NCBI GenBank assembly: GCA_036362985.1
Contig: JAYGXS010000004.1
Coordinates: forward strand, 4,174,590-4,238,589
Direction of reading: 5' to 3'
Source of the DNA: Ligula intestinalis
Taxonomy: Eukaryota > Platyhelminthes > Cestoda > Diphyllobothriidea > Diphyllobothriidae
Length of the DNA stretch: 64,000 nucleotides
The position numbers and the translations under genes are program-made. Numbering within the stretch: the first letter of the stretch is position 1; each line of letters begins with the position of its first letter. The notes beneath the pieces are model-generated. The model ran no database searches. It saw only the letters and a program-made list of their open reading frames with translations, and was not told the DNA's origin. Below are positions 1-11,026 of this stretch, in pieces.

Positions 1-454
1 TGAATAGTTTTAATGAAAATTTGGATTAACGCGTTGTGAAAAAGACTAAAAAAGGAAGCCTATAAAACAAAAAGCTATTAGAACAACACCTACCGGTTAA
101 AATAATCAAGGAAATTTTTCGATAGGCGGAAATGTCACCTACTAAAAATTGGCAAGGACATTTTTCTATTATTGATACCCTCACTCAGGTGACCGTACGA
201 CAAAACCCTACCAAGTAACCTAGCACCCGGTATGATATCGCTTGTTTACCGATTTAAATGCTTCCGGGACATCAGTTTACTGGCATTCTCCTAGGATCTT
301 TCAACAAAAACCCCGCTATTTTCAGACGGAATTATGAAACTGTTAGACATCAATTGAATAAATGCCACAAAATCCAGAATCCCAAGAGTCCGTGTTTTAA
401 TGCACACGTTTTCTAGTGCCAATAGCTGTAGGCTTACAGAGCGGAACTTCCTAC

Positions 455-742
455 CTTCACACAACTGCAAAGGAATGCCGCTGTAGACGAACTGGGTCCG
501 AAAGAAGGCTGGATCTCTTGGATGGGCTGGATCTCTGGTGCCAGTACACTTATAGGTGCCACGGGTCAGTGTTGAATCAATAACTGGAGCGTTTCCTGTG
601 TACGGTACAGAGGAAGAAGCGTTCGTAGGAAAGAATCCAGGGGCACACTGGACTGTCGTCGTTACTCCAACGTGCGGTGGCGTCGGAGTGAAGAACATTG
701 TGGAGGAGTTGAATCCACCCGGTGGGTCAACGCAGTCGGCAA
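455..742 (-). CDS. Exon: sushi/CCP-like domain
   Basis: Acceptor at 743-744 and donor at 453-454 give a 288-base phase 1-1 exon of about 96 residues. It opens with DCVDPPGGFNSST and contains VQCAPGFFP, YKCTG and a final LQLCE, which makes four cysteines. The spacing and the C-x-D-P-P start are typical of sushi (complement control) domains, which fold by two disulfides and occur in cell-surface and secreted proteins. A single exon with 1-1 phase is also usual for this domain. The middle is longer than a standard 60-residue sushi domain, with an inserted Pro/Ser/Thr-rich stretch between the second and third cysteine, so the match is fair rather than certain. The reading frame runs on past the donor to a stop near 291 without domain character, which favours splicing at 455. 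Confidence 0.5.
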
Positions 743-3700
743 CTATATGAAGGAGGAAGATAATTTGTTGTTACATGCATATATATTTATAGGCAGAAAT
801 TAATTACCGTCGAAGACAAGAGAGACTGGAATGGCAATTTCTGGCTAACTATGCGTCATCAGCCAGCCATATCCAAATGCAGAGGTAGCGATCACCCCAC
901 GGCCGGAACTTGTGATCTGTTAATTAGAAGTCCAACGCTCTATCTACTGCGCCAAAGGCCCGTTGCTTTGCCGGTTTTTATCTGGAATACATATGCAACG
1001 GTAGATAGGTGTTCACCAACAGGTTAAGAAGCACTAATTCTAACTTCTAACAGACTAACAACTAACAAGATTGCTGGTTCGAGCCTCGGGGGTCGCCCCC
1101 ACTGGGGTTAGGGATGGCCGGCTGATGACGGCTAATAATCCAGAAATAGCCATGCCAGCCTCCCTTGTTTCTGTCTTCACTGTTTTTCGGCCCATACTGT
1201 GCCTTTGAACAGCGAGACAGCGAGCACGAAAGGCAAAACGTGAAGAGTGGGTTCCGTAACGGATCGGTGGGTGCTTGTCTATTAATGTATATATGTCTAT
1301 ATTGAAATATCGACATCATAATAACTATTATTTTTATGCAGTTAAGTTCTCTGAAAACAAAATGACGTTTTTAAATGTACAGTTTCGACACTGATCCCCC
1401 AACTCGTCGTCAGACCCATGAAAGGTGTAAAAAAACAAGGTAGCTTAAACCGATACCTAACACAAGATTCTATCCAAGATTATGGCTGCGCTACTGGACG
1501 AGAAATGTATCATCGTCAAAGGGAATCAACTAGAATCACCCCATAAAAGCCAGTAATTCAATTTACCGTCGAAACAGAGGATGGTGAACAACTCCCATTC
1601 TTAAGTTTCCCCGGATACAGGAAGACCGATTGACCGCTCTATACACCAATAGTGCTGAAAATTCGATTCAGAAAGAGAGAAGAAAGAGGAGCGTTCAGCG
1701 GGAGAACGCTCTTCTTTCTTCTGACCGCTCTATACGTCAGCTTGTCGTCAAAACCAGCGAACTGGCGAACCTTTCCATATGTAACAAATACATTTGGGTT
1801 CGTCGAGAGCCAGCTAAGAAAATGCCAAATAAAAATTGCGCACAAGCCCACATATAATTTGTTCACCGAGCTTGTACACCCTAAGGACAGAGGTGGCTAT
1901 TTCCATAGAAAAGGATTTGTATACAAAATATCGTGTTCCATTTGTGGTGCAGTCGGCTGTGGCCAGACTGGGAAATGCGCCTCAATTCGCATACACTGAC
2001 ATTAATCAGCTGTCAGAAGATGAGATCATGTCGGCCAAACCAATACATTTCTATCTACCGGCATACATGAACACCATGCAGCGGTAAGGAGACAAGAACA
2101 CGTATCCCAGATTGTCATGCGCACACTGGACACAGAACACACATTAGCATGGGAGGAAACTCAAATCTTTGGTGCCCGCCAAACTAGGAAGGACACTGAA
2201 GTCCTGAAGGCATGCATTAATAGGCATACAAATTTGGATGCATAAATCACCACTATTGAATGGATAATTAGTGCAGGTGACGTCTTTTGACTAACAGTCG
2301 AAGAGTATATGATTGGCAGCGGGGCGCGTTCTGTCAGGGTCCAACTCAATGACGTGCGCTAACAGCCCTAACGAAGAGTTGCCACGGCAATCGACCAGTT
2401 CGCTCAGTTATAATGCACCCGATAACGCCACGAAGGTGCGGCCGGCGCAGGACTCAAACGCACTTGGTACGTTAACCAGCGGTCCATCCACACAAGTGCA
2501 TTGTCTGACGTCGCGCTCAGCCGCCAGCTACAGCCGACGGAAGACTAACATGCCAACTCTTATGGCTCACCCAGCCGACGAAGTCGTTCCTTTCTTGTGA
2601 CCAGCATCTAATTGGTCCAACCTTGCACATACGTGTTCGCTTGCTTTAAGTTATGCTGTACTAGATTTCTCGAAGACTTCTGCATCCTGCATCCTTCTTG
2701 TTGTGTTCTTCCTTCGGGGCTCCCACGAAGCGTAGTTAGACGTTGAATATTGCAGCCTTGGCCACCGTTATAACATGTTCCTCCTACCTCTTTTAAATAA
2801 AAATTAAAATGCATGGACGTTGCATTGATAGTGTTATGACCCGCGCCCAGTACTGTAATTAACACCAACTGTGGGCTTTCCAACTGCTGTCTCAAACCAA
2901 CACGGGAGAGGAAGAGAAGACAATCGGCCACGAGCAGATTATATTCACAAAGAGCAATTCATTCTCACTACAAGGCTGCATCCGCTTGATGAGAGGTAGC
3001 CGAACAAATTGTCACGCACACACGGACCAATCAGAGCTGACGAGAGATCTGTGGCTACGTTGCAGGCCCATACCGTCATTTCAGACAGTTTGACGGCTCA
3101 CGCGCGTTCCTTTCTGTGCGATGACTAACAGTGGATATGGAGGTATCCCCAATAGGTAGTTGAGGCACACCTTACAGGGGTAATATTTCTTTTTACCAGG
3201 GGACTGCACGCTGAATTCACATATTAACAGTAGTTACAAAACGGAACAGATCATATTGCAGGCTGTTAAATTAAGCAGCCTTCAAAAAAGCATTCAAAAT
3301 GTTGCTCAAACAGCGCACCTCTATGAGAACAAACCACTGCATAATTTTCGTCGCATCCGACATTATTCAGACGGGGCACATTCTTCCATTCCAATTTGGA
3401 GCGTTGGTTTTCATAAAAGAAGATAATGCAGTCCCCTAGACCCAAGCCCCCGGACCAGGGTGCAAAGTCGAGGACAGCAACGTCACCGGTGTGGCTCCAC
3501 ACAAATTGCTTGGTTGGACCTACAGAAAAGAAAGACGTGTTCATAAGACTGCTTTTCTTAGGCGATGCAACCAGCGGGCTGGTCAGACGACGCTTGAGGA
3601 CTGCAATCACAAACGCTTTCCCAGTGGCGAACTTACGGGTACTCTTCACGAACTCTCCCCTCCTACGATTAAGAGGTAAAGACAGACTCCCTTTGAAGGC

Positions 3701-6700
3701 CACATCAATGTGCATTTACTCTTTCACTTGCTCCTGTGGAGCGGGATACATCGGCCGTACAACGAGGCGTCTCGAAAAGAGGGTACTTGAGCACATACCG
3801 ACCTGGCTAAGTAAAGGTGAAACTAGATCGATATGGAGTGCTATTCTCGCACATGCAGTCGATACGAACCATCGAGTCGATACTAACGAAGCCTTTATGG
3901 TGGTCTACAGGACACCATCTAATTTTTCCAAAGGCCTACGCCAACGGATGCTTGCTACAGCCAAAGCAGTGACTATAAGGCTAGCAAATCCAGTGCTGTG
4001 TTGTCAGAAGACTCTGACACAAGCTCTGTCACTTCCATGGCCTAAACCGACACCAGGTGGCGATAGGATTTCTCCCCTCCCAACAAGCGACAATCCCTCA
4101 CCCAACACGCTGACATGGCCTGCATGCGCAAACTGACATAGTCCGCGTTGGCCAATTAGCACCCGTGTTAGATAGTTATTGATTTTTCTACCTATTCAAA
4201 CTTTTATTGTTATGTACAGCGTCAATTTCCCTTGCAAATGTTTGGTCTGATGAAGAGTTGCTGAAAACAATTGTTTGCCAAAAAAAACTGACTTCTAATA
4301 TTAACCATGGGAATATTTGCGGAACTTAGACAACCTAAAAAACATAAGGCAACATAGAAAAAAGCTCAATTCGGCAGCGTTGTTGTCTAACCAGTCGCGT
4401 ACATAGTAGAACAGATACGCGCTCACAGATCGGTTACAGGACAGCCTCGCGGGAACCACAGCAGACGTGTCTTCGTCGCATTTCCACCCGCCCTCACAGC
4501 GGCCAAGGTCTGCTGCACCAATCTCCCTACGGTAGATCTATCTCCCCTCTTATTCATCTGTGTTTTTGATGACGGGGCAGCCCCTCCCAACCATGCTGCT
4601 GTTCCTCCTCGCCGCTGGGATTGAAGCCCACCCGGCCGGGCTCCTGATCCAACAAAAGCTACTAGCCAGCCAAGACATCCTCTTCGGGCTCACTCTCGAA
4701 CCCTGCTAGCAGCTGCACAGCCGCTTAGGACATAGGCAGAATGCTGTCACCGATAAAGGCAAGGGAGACTTACAGAGCTCTGAGCCTACGTTAAGGTGAC
4801 TTTGTATGGCTACTTACATAATTTATGAACTAGCACTTAACTCTTCTAGTTGAAGATTCATTAAATAATTTGCAGCACTCTTGAAAGAAGCATCCAATAT
4901 TAAACGGTATCCAAATATTCTTACTGACTATACCTGTGTAAAACACATGTCGTATGTAGGAAGGTAAATTTGTTACTGAGATATCGAAAGCGAAAAGCAT
5001 TCATCGCTGCACTTACGATAATTTCACTAGTAGTCTTCATGCCTTTTTATGCTCTGGGGCTCCCGTGGGAAAACACAGAGATGTGAACCTCACTCGGAAA
5101 TATAAATAAGCTTGCGGCGGCTTTCAGAAGGCGTACATTTTCCCGTCTTTTAACGTTGGTCCTAAAATTAAGCCTTACTGGAAACTTAACCCTTACTTTA
5201 ATCCCAACTGCATGGTGAAACCAGGAGTTAACCCCAAGCCTAACCTACCTAGAATTTGGCGTAAAGCCACTTCTTTTACGAATCACCAGTGTTTCTGGCT
5301 CGATGCTTGTAAATGTCTGTGTTATTTATCAGTAATTAAGCCCAGGAGAAGCGCTTTAATACATTGCCTGACGTTTAACACATTTAATTCACAAAAAAGA
5401 GACACGTTCGCTGGGATAGGATCTTTAGTAGCCTGACGTTTCGGATTCTCACTCATGAGAGCCAGAGTAAGATATACGTATAAGATTGCCCAGGTGTTGT
5501 GGTATCTATAGGATTCAGTTGCTAGGCCACTACGTGTTCCCGTCAGTGGCAAAGCGTTCAGGAAATTGATAACCACGACGCAATTACGCAGTTAAAACAG
5601 CAACCATCGGAGTGTCTACAAGGTTGCTGGATCACAATAATTTCGACGAGTCTTTAGAGCGAATGGCTAACCGCGCAACTTCGTCAACCACTGTCTGCTC
5701 AAACGAGACAAGAAACAAAATCCAAACAGTTCCAGATTTTTGCAGGTTCTCCGGTAAGCGAAGAATGTACCTGAAACCACCAGTCAACTCCTTACACCCT
5801 TGGAGTTGCACACAGACCGGGGGCCAATATAAGAAGTCGTATCGTGAGGCTGATGGACGTATTGCCACGGCAAAAACATATAGGGTCGTTTACAGGGCTT
5901 GGTGCAGTTTTTTGCAAAACAGCAGGGAGGATGAGCGACACTAGCTCTCAAATCATGGCCAATTCGGCAGGATTAGCCATACTTCCAAGTGTGACGAAGC
6001 CGAAGGGCGACAACTGAATGAGTCATGGGCAAAGGTAGCCTACGTTATCCCCCTCATGTACCCCTAGTCCCAGCATTGTGTCCTACGAAAACAGTGGTAA
6101 TGGTGTTTTGTAGGGTGGGAAAATAAGATAGACGGAGAAAGAAATTTTTAGCATTAAATATTTAGTGAAACAATTTAGTCGAAGTTGTTTCCCGCGGCCG
6201 CTGGGACTAAACTGTTCCGCATGTAATTTCAAGGTGTGCGCGGCGCTTTGCGCCGCGGGCTATACTAATCTTACTCCAGAGTGGTAAGTTGGACCTCAGG
6301 TAAGTTGTAGTAGACGACCTCCTGACCACGATTTCTACTTTTCGGGAATTTCAAGAAAACTGAAATTTGATAATCGGATTTTATGCGCAATACGTTAAAC
6401 GATAATACAGCTTAGGAAATTCTACAGATATCAATCAACAGCACTTCCAAGTACAATAAAATAAAATGCATCTAGCACTTATTACAGTATATTTATTTGT
6501 GTATCCTAATCTCACACCCAAAAAGCCCTATAAACACCGTTTTCCTAGGACAACAGGTTGGAAGAAGGAATTAATGAGTGAGACTACATAAGCTGCCTTT
6601 GCCGAGTCGTAAACTGCTGAATACATGGATTTGCGACCTTTAAGAAACGCAGTGACCCCCCAACTCCATATTCAATGCGTGAGAAAAGTATTAAGCCACG

Positions 6701-9621
6701 CGAAAAGCATGTGAATGGCCACTGTTACTACATGAAAACCGTATAGTGCAAAATCCGGTCGGCCAGCCACTAATCGCTCCACATACTAATCTCCGCAGGG
6801 TATTCGGGAGTAGCCAACTGTGACTGGTAGATAGTGGCCTAGGAACTACGTCCTACAAGAACTGCAAGACCTGAGCAATCTACTATCCTTATCTAACTCG
6901 CGTCAGAATCCGAAACGTCAGGCTACAAAAGCACTTGGCTCAGCGATAGTGTGTCTCTCTTCGCGACTACTTCCTGCAATTCACCTCTTCACTTCCAGTA
7001 GGAAGTTGCTTCATGAAAGGTACACGTCCTGCTTTTGGCTTCACTTCAGTTAGATCCCTCAACATTTGTGTCAAACAAGTGACCTTATCTATTATTAAGA
7101 CCAATTGTTGATTGGTTACGGTGTCAACCAGTCACTTAACGACTGCTAGCCTTCGCTAGGCATTTTACAATACAATTCGTACAACACATCGGTTTTTTAA
7201 ATGTACGCTACTTATTTAATTGAATACTTCTTATTTATGAATATCCTTAAATTTACCTTTGAATATGTGTACTATATATCACTTTCCCGGCTGTAAAAAC
7301 CCTTACTGCTAACATTGCCATTTAACATTTGATGACTGATTGAGGTGGAGCTACATTTACTAGAGGAAAATTCTCTTGAATTGGCAGTTTAAAATAATTA
7401 AAATAATAGTTGCAAAGGTCGTAGGAAACTTTCTTTTTCGGTAAGAACAAAAGGCTGACTGTCACACCCAGAAAGCTCCCAACTATTGTCTGTTGTCATA
7501 GTTACCTAGCAGGTACGCCACTCCATACCCTCTCACATGTCGGTTGTTTTTCAACCGCCTATCGCACTCCCTCTTTGTACGTCACTTACCGCATTCCTCT
7601 ACAGGAAAGAGGAAATTTCTTTGTTAAAACCAGCATTTATTATTTGCATTTCCGAGGCAGGGGGGTAAGTTGCCCTTCCTTCTCATCGTGTTAGCATAAA
7701 TCGTGGCGCTAGATTAATGGGTTGCTTAGATAAACCCAATCAAGTTGAAGCCTTTAACAACAGTAAAATATAGATGACAACAAGGGCAGGCGAATATTAT
7801 GCACAGAAAAGTAAGTAGTGCTGGCTATCGGCGTATTTAGAATGTGTGCTGATAGTGTTTCATCCCGTCCGAAAGGGCGCGAGTTTCTAATTTCGCCTGC
7901 TGGATATTTTTGTGTCTGAGAACACGAGCAACGAGTTAGACTGTGGTTGCTTGAACAGACGTGGACGTCCCTGCCACACAGGCTCCGCCCTTCTGAGCTT
8001 GGATCCCTGCTGTCACTTCCATCCTTTTGCTGTCGTCTTAAAACCTAACCGCTGTCTGTTGTGAACCAAATCTCGTGGCGGCACGCGTAGGTGCAAGCTC
8101 ATGCCATGCCAGCNNNNNNNNNNGGAAGAGTGAGTGCAGTAGATGCAACGCAAGTACACCACCGCTTAAATCTAATTCACACGTAAGATACCCTCCTTGC
8201 ACCGTCACGCTGAGCAGCACGCAGTACTCATCCTCGGAAGCAACGTTAGAACTGTTGGGGTATGTCGTCATTATATCGTAGTGTAGGAGACTGATGCCTC
8301 GCGCAACTGCGCTGACCCACACTGCCTTCGTTCGCCAAGCGTCGCACGCTGCGTGCTTTTGTCCTTTTGCACGCTCGATGTGAACAAATCACGCGTACGC
8401 TCGAAGGTAATCGATACTTCTTCCTCACTTGATTGGTGGCAGCCGACATATCCCACAGTCAAAACTTGACACATACTCACTTTTGCACCTAAATAGCTAG
8501 TTTTTTTACGCGGCGCTTGCAGCGGCTACTGTAGAGCTACAAGAGTTCATTAGAGTTCTTCCAATTTATTCCGTCTTCCAAGAATTGCGATTTGGGGATC
8601 CTTCTGCTTGTCGTCACAACTACTCTCGACAGTAGCATCAGTGTGTGTTCGGTGTTCCTAACAAAGTTAGATAAACGTGACCCACAGGACACTTAATACA
8701 GACACCGAAGCAATGCCAGTGCATTCGCAGAGAAGCCGCAAAAATGTTTAGTATACTGGTGTCATAAGGCAGAACTTAGTGCTCTTACAGGCAATCTCCA
8801 GCGACTTCCTATATGCAGATATCAAATACCAACAGAGACAAGGAAGGGGGAATGCATTTGATCTGATTTATTATAAGTCGCAAGCAAGCCAGGTTCGAGC
8901 CGACGTTCAGCTGGTTACAAGTTCAACGGTCTAATTATCGAGTCATCGCTTCCTTGTCCTACCACGTGCGCTAAAAAATAGTAACTAAGGTAGCCAACAC
9001 CCATCAATCGTGTTACGAGAGCCACTCAGTGGATTATGCGTAGACGTTCGTTGTAGAGCCCTAAGCTGTCGCATCACGCAACATACTCTTCCATTTTTCT
9101 GTGGGGCTCATTGAAATTGAAAGCTAATTTCTAACTCATAAGCCACCATCAGGTAGTCATACGCAACCCCAGGTTTGAAGCACCCAGGATTCGAACCTGA
9201 TATCTTTGGTCATTGAGTTAAACATTCCACCAACTGAACCACAGGCTCCCGGTCGTTCCGGTCCCGATCGGGAATATTAACTATGCTGGAAGCGAATTCA
9301 CCGATGGCTGTGCCCATTTCGTTTATATACAAGCAAAAAGAAAGAAGACTCAAAACTAACCTTCTCTTTTGGCACCGAGCCAGATTTTCTCCTTGACAGC
9401 CACCCGTACCAGAAACTCGATGAGGGCATTCGTCTCACTGTCATTGTGCACCTCCGGAAGCCCCACGTATATCTTCGAGACGGGGGCTAGGGCTGACTCA
9501 CAGGCCGCCTGGCCATCGCTCCAGCTGAACTTCTTAGGTCCAGAAAGGACCTTATAGCATTGGCCGTTGTTGGGGATATAGGTCCAGCTCTCGTCCGAGC
9601 ATGGAAAGTCGTAAGAGGCCT
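455..9621 (-). CDS. Partial gene: C-type lectin plus sushi-like domain protein (at least 3 exons)
   Basis: Three exons on the minus strand, 9376-9621, 8160-8306 and 455-742, are all bounded by AG/GT sites. All three are symmetric phase 1-1 and multiples of three (246, 147 and 288 bases), so they join in frame. Exons 1 and 2 together form a C-type lectin-like domain, and the third is a four-cysteine sushi/CCP-like domain. Such proteins are usually secreted or surface-exposed and bind glycans or other ligands. The first exon with a signal peptide, the end of the gene and any exons in the 7.4 kb between 742 and 8160 were not found. That gap is filled with transposon debris. Treating the three exons as one gene is inference from strand, order and shared phase; the sushi exon could belong to a neighbouring gene. 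Confidence 0.55.
804..968 (-). repeat. tRNA-derived SINE copy (reverse)
   Basis: This is a member of the SINE family also seen at 1.1, 30.6, 40.7, 45.4 and 45.65 kb. Read on the minus strand, a decayed tRNA-like head is followed by the shared body: CTGATGA, a hairpin-like stretch, GAAA, then TTGCCATTCCAGTCTC. Stem II of the hammerhead-like core is degraded here. Confidence 0.6.
1020..1186 (+). repeat. tRNA-derived SINE copy (forward) with hammerhead-like core
   Basis: A B-box-like GGTTCGAGCC at about 1076-1085 is followed by the SINE body. CTGATGA lies at 1122-1128 and GAAA at 1143-1146, separated by a partly paired hairpin, and CCAGCCTCCCTTGT follows. It faces the reverse copy at 804-968, so the two could form a large inverted repeat. 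Confidence 0.6.
1480..2340 (+). mobile_element. Penelope-like element, family A: RT end and GIY-YIG endonuclease, decayed
   Basis: Broken forward frames resemble the C-terminal part of Penelope-like retroelements. Near 1562 a frame reads FTVETEDGEQLPFLS, matching the reverse-transcriptase segment before the linker. After a frame change, TFPYVTNTFGFVESQLRKC (about 1770-1820) corresponds to the linker, and GFVYKISCSICGAVGCGQTG (about 1911-1968) to the start of the GIY-YIG domain. A further shift gives HTLAWEETQIFGARQTRKD and CINRHTNLD near 2140-2240, the C-terminal end of the endonuclease. At least two frameshifts and a stop make it inactive. PLEs copy themselves by target-primed reverse transcription using this nuclease; the RT palm is absent from this copy. 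Confidence 0.65.
3390..4290 (+). mobile_element. Penelope-like element, family B: C-terminal GIY-YIG fragment
   Basis: One open frame of 236 codons (3426-4136) holds the end of a retroelement polyprotein. About 75 residues have the EKKDVFIRLLFLGDA and RRRLRTAITNAFP pattern seen in the other family B copies. They are followed by KDRLPLKATSMCIYSF, then the GIY-YIG nuclease core CSCGAGYIGRTTRRLEKR with the EH motif (VLEHIPTWL). The tail reads AFMVVYRTPSNFSKGLRQR, then ANPVLCCQK. Compared with the copies at 11.4 and 28.3 kb this is the least damaged nuclease region, but everything upstream is missing (5' truncation, normal for PLEs). About 110 bases after the stop is a hammerhead-like core at 4247-4266. 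The first part of the frame, up to about 3510, is not similar to the other copies and may be flanking DNA. Confidence 0.7.
4240..4280 (+). ncRNA. Hammerhead-like core 3' of PLE family B
   Basis: CTGATGA at 4247-4253 and GAAA at 4263-4266 are separated by only nine bases; ACAATTGTTTG follows. This fits the CUGANGA...GAAA framework of a hammerhead ribozyme, although stem II would be very short. The corresponding place after the 28.3 kb copy (about 29,188-29,222) keeps CTGAAAACAACTGTTTGCC but has lost CTGATGA. Function is not shown. Confidence 0.3.
4441..4690 (+). repeat. Dispersed repeat, copy 1 (also at 62.94 kb)
   Basis: About 240 bases, from ACAGCAGACGTGTCTTCGTC to CTACTAGCCAGCCA, recur in the same orientation at 62,955-63,177 with mostly single-base differences. 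Both contain the block CTACGGTAGATCTATCTCCC. No coding potential is seen. It is a short interspersed repeat of unknown class. Confidence 0.6.
4700..8030. other. Mostly unassigned DNA between repeats
   Basis: No exon of the lectin-like gene and no transposon domain could be supported here, apart from the PLE terminus at 5385-5470. A forward 110-codon frame (5612-5944) and its reverse shadow have no recognisable domain. About 5150-5260 is a degenerate run rich in TTAACCC- and CCTAACC-like words, perhaps a decayed simple repeat. At 7630-7790 nothing is seen beyond AT-rich sequence. This stretch is probably intron of the lectin/sushi gene. Confidence 0.4.
5385..5470 (-). mobile_element. PLE family A terminal fragment
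   Basis: On the minus strand, CATGAGTGAGAATCCGAAAC continues into GTCAGG and, after an A/T-rich spacer, ATCCTATCCCAGCGAACG. This parallels the termini at 26.58, 31.17, 33.54 and 51.32 kb, where a small hairpin precedes GAAACGTCAG. Only the element end is present. Confidence 0.5.
8114..8123. other. Assembly gap (10 N)
   Basis: There are ten N bases, presumably a placeholder of unknown true length. It lies 37 bases beyond the 3' splice-donor side of the second lectin exon, so some intron sequence is missing. Confidence 0.95.
8160..8306 (-). CDS. Exon: C-terminal half of C-type lectin-like domain
   Basis: Acceptor at 8307-8308 and a GT donor at 8158-8159 bound a 147-base phase 1-1 exon. It reads TTYPNSSNVASEDEYCVLL, then VQGGYLTCELDLSG. 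Compared with C-type lectin domains, this supplies the loop region with the Pro-Asn pair, the conserved E-x-Y-C-V stretch and the final cysteine before the last strand. The canonical EPN or QPD sugar-binding triplet is not present; YPNSS takes its place, so classical calcium-dependent mannose or galactose binding is doubtful. It follows the 9376-9621 exon in phase. A stop-free extension past the donor into the N gap exists, but the phase match and lectin character end at 8160. Confidence 0.55.
9176..9252 (-). repeat. tRNA-like sequence (SINE head or tRNA pseudogene)
   Basis: On the minus strand, GTGGTTCAGTTGGTGGAAT resembles an A box, and GGTTCGAATCC lies about 33 bases on as a B box. The putative acceptor ends (GGGAGCC at the 5' end, GGGTGC at the 3' end) do not pair, so this is not an intact tRNA. 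It lies inside the likely intron between lectin exons. Confidence 0.45.
9376..9621 (-). CDS. Exon: N-terminal half of C-type lectin-like domain
   Basis: Acceptor CAG at 9622-9623 and donor GT at 9374-9375 give 246 bases in phase 1-1. The product has PCSDESWTYIPNNGQCYKVL, then KKFSWSDGQAACESALAPVS, then ETNALIEFLV and EKIWLG. This is the classic first half of a C-type lectin domain: C-x-x-x-W, then C-Y-K, then a W-x-x-A/G-x-x-x-C helix, a leucine/isoleucine helix with an E-x-N pattern, and the WIGL-like WLG at the splice site. The fold binds carbohydrate or protein ligands outside the cell. Upstream exons (signal peptide) were not identified in 9.6-12 kb. Confidence 0.7.
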
Positions 9622-9699
9622 CTGGTTTAAGATTAAATATACAATCAGATGTGCAGCCCTAACGAATAATAATGGCAGTTAAAATGAACCAGACTTGTC

Positions 9700-10730
9700 G
9701 TACTGGTAAATGGTGCGCCTCGAATTAAACAAGAGTGAATAGATGAGAGTTGTGAAGGATGAGAGGCAACCACGGGACTTCTTGTCCTAGCGTTCGCATT
9801 TTATCCTTATGATCTGCTTCCTGGCACTCGTCTGTATGCTTCTATCAGCAATGAGCGTTCAAGGGTCGTCCTTGACAGCGCAATCCCGCTAAGATACGAG
9901 CACTTTCGTCCCTGCGCTTTGCAGCTGCAAAGCCACATCCGCATTACTGCCTAAACGCATAGAGTACTGTGAGCACTTATCGCTCGTTTTAAAGTCGCAT
10001 TATGATTGGCTGGCATGTAGCAAAGCCTACCAGCAGATCTGGCCAGGTTGAGGCTACGCTCCGGCCCCTGGTTGCTACCGATCGCTTGTATGCCCATCAA
10101 AGTTTGTCAACCACTCTTGGTGACCTGACAGTAATTTTGGTAATGAACTATTGCATTGGTAGTGAACGATCTAGAACCCGAATACTTATTAGAGCAGCAG
10201 TCGTGATGGACAAAATCAATTTGCAGATCTGATGGACAGGGTTGAGAAGTCATTGTTGATACTGACAACGATATGATATTCTATACAGCGGATTCCGTAT
10301 CTCATGAAATTTAAAGCTAAATTCAGAAATGTGTTTTCGATTCGAACACATATCTTAGGTAATATCGTAATATTTACTATCATAAACCTAATGTCAACAT
10401 ATTTCAGTCACTCCAGAGAGCCAGCTTTTGAAAGTGCTTATTTATGACAAATATACTATGTACAAAACGGCTACTAAAGTAGTACGCATTTTGTCAGTGG
10501 TTTCCAAAGCAAATTAAAGCATCTTTTCCCTGGTGCTGTTTGCATCGACTTTTCTGTAAGAATTCAATTGTAGTTATTCATGTTATGCAGTAAATGGTCG
10601 CAGCCGAAAAGCAGTCGCGAAATATATGTTTCCATTAAATTCTGCTGTATGTGCAATCTTCAAATTTTTGATGCACAGGGAGTTGAAAGACGTTCGCCTA
10701 TCTTTCCCTCAAGAAAATGATACTGATACA
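9700..10730. other. No supported gene
   Basis: Sequence upstream of the lectin exon. A 76-codon forward frame at 10,002-10,232 has no recognisable domain. The first exon of the lectin gene may lie here or further right but could not be placed. Confidence 0.3.
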
Positions 10731-10735
10731 TGCAC

Positions 10736-11026
10736 ACAATTGAAAGCAGGCAAAAACAGCAGCATTTATTAATATCAAAAAATTTCGTGACAGCTCATCA
10801 GCCGCTACTTGTCTCTGCATAAATGAATTAACGTTCCCGTCATTTATTGATTAGTTTTTAAACTGACCCACGTTTCATGCTGTTGCTGGTAGTTCTGTGA
10901 AATTCACCACTGCTGTATATGGCCTCGTTATCCTTCTTATGCAATGACAAGTAGCAGCTGATGAGCTGTCACGAAATTTGTTGATATCATTGAATTCTGC
11001 TGTTTTTGCCTGCTGTCAATTTGTAC
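10736..11026. repeat. Inverted-repeat (foldback) element
   Basis: An arm at about 10,738-10,822, carrying GCAGGCAAAAACAGCAG and TTTCGTGACAGCTCATCAGC, is repeated in reverse complement at about 10,938-11,024 with few mismatches. The arms are about 85 bases and the spacer about 115 bases. No coding frame is present. The structure suggests a MITE-like or foldback element; target duplications could not be defined by eye. Confidence 0.6.

Noticed and set aside
3266..3715. 149-codon minus-strand frame
   Set aside because: Antisense shadow of the PLE family B coding region; the forward strand has the recognisable protein.
5150..5260. Internal telomeric repeat
   Set aside because: Only scattered TTAACCC- and CCTAACC-like words, no regular TTAGGG array; the similar run at 35.15-35.27 kb is equally degenerate.
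9176..9252. Functional tRNA gene
   Set aside because: A and B boxes are visible but the acceptor stem does not pair.
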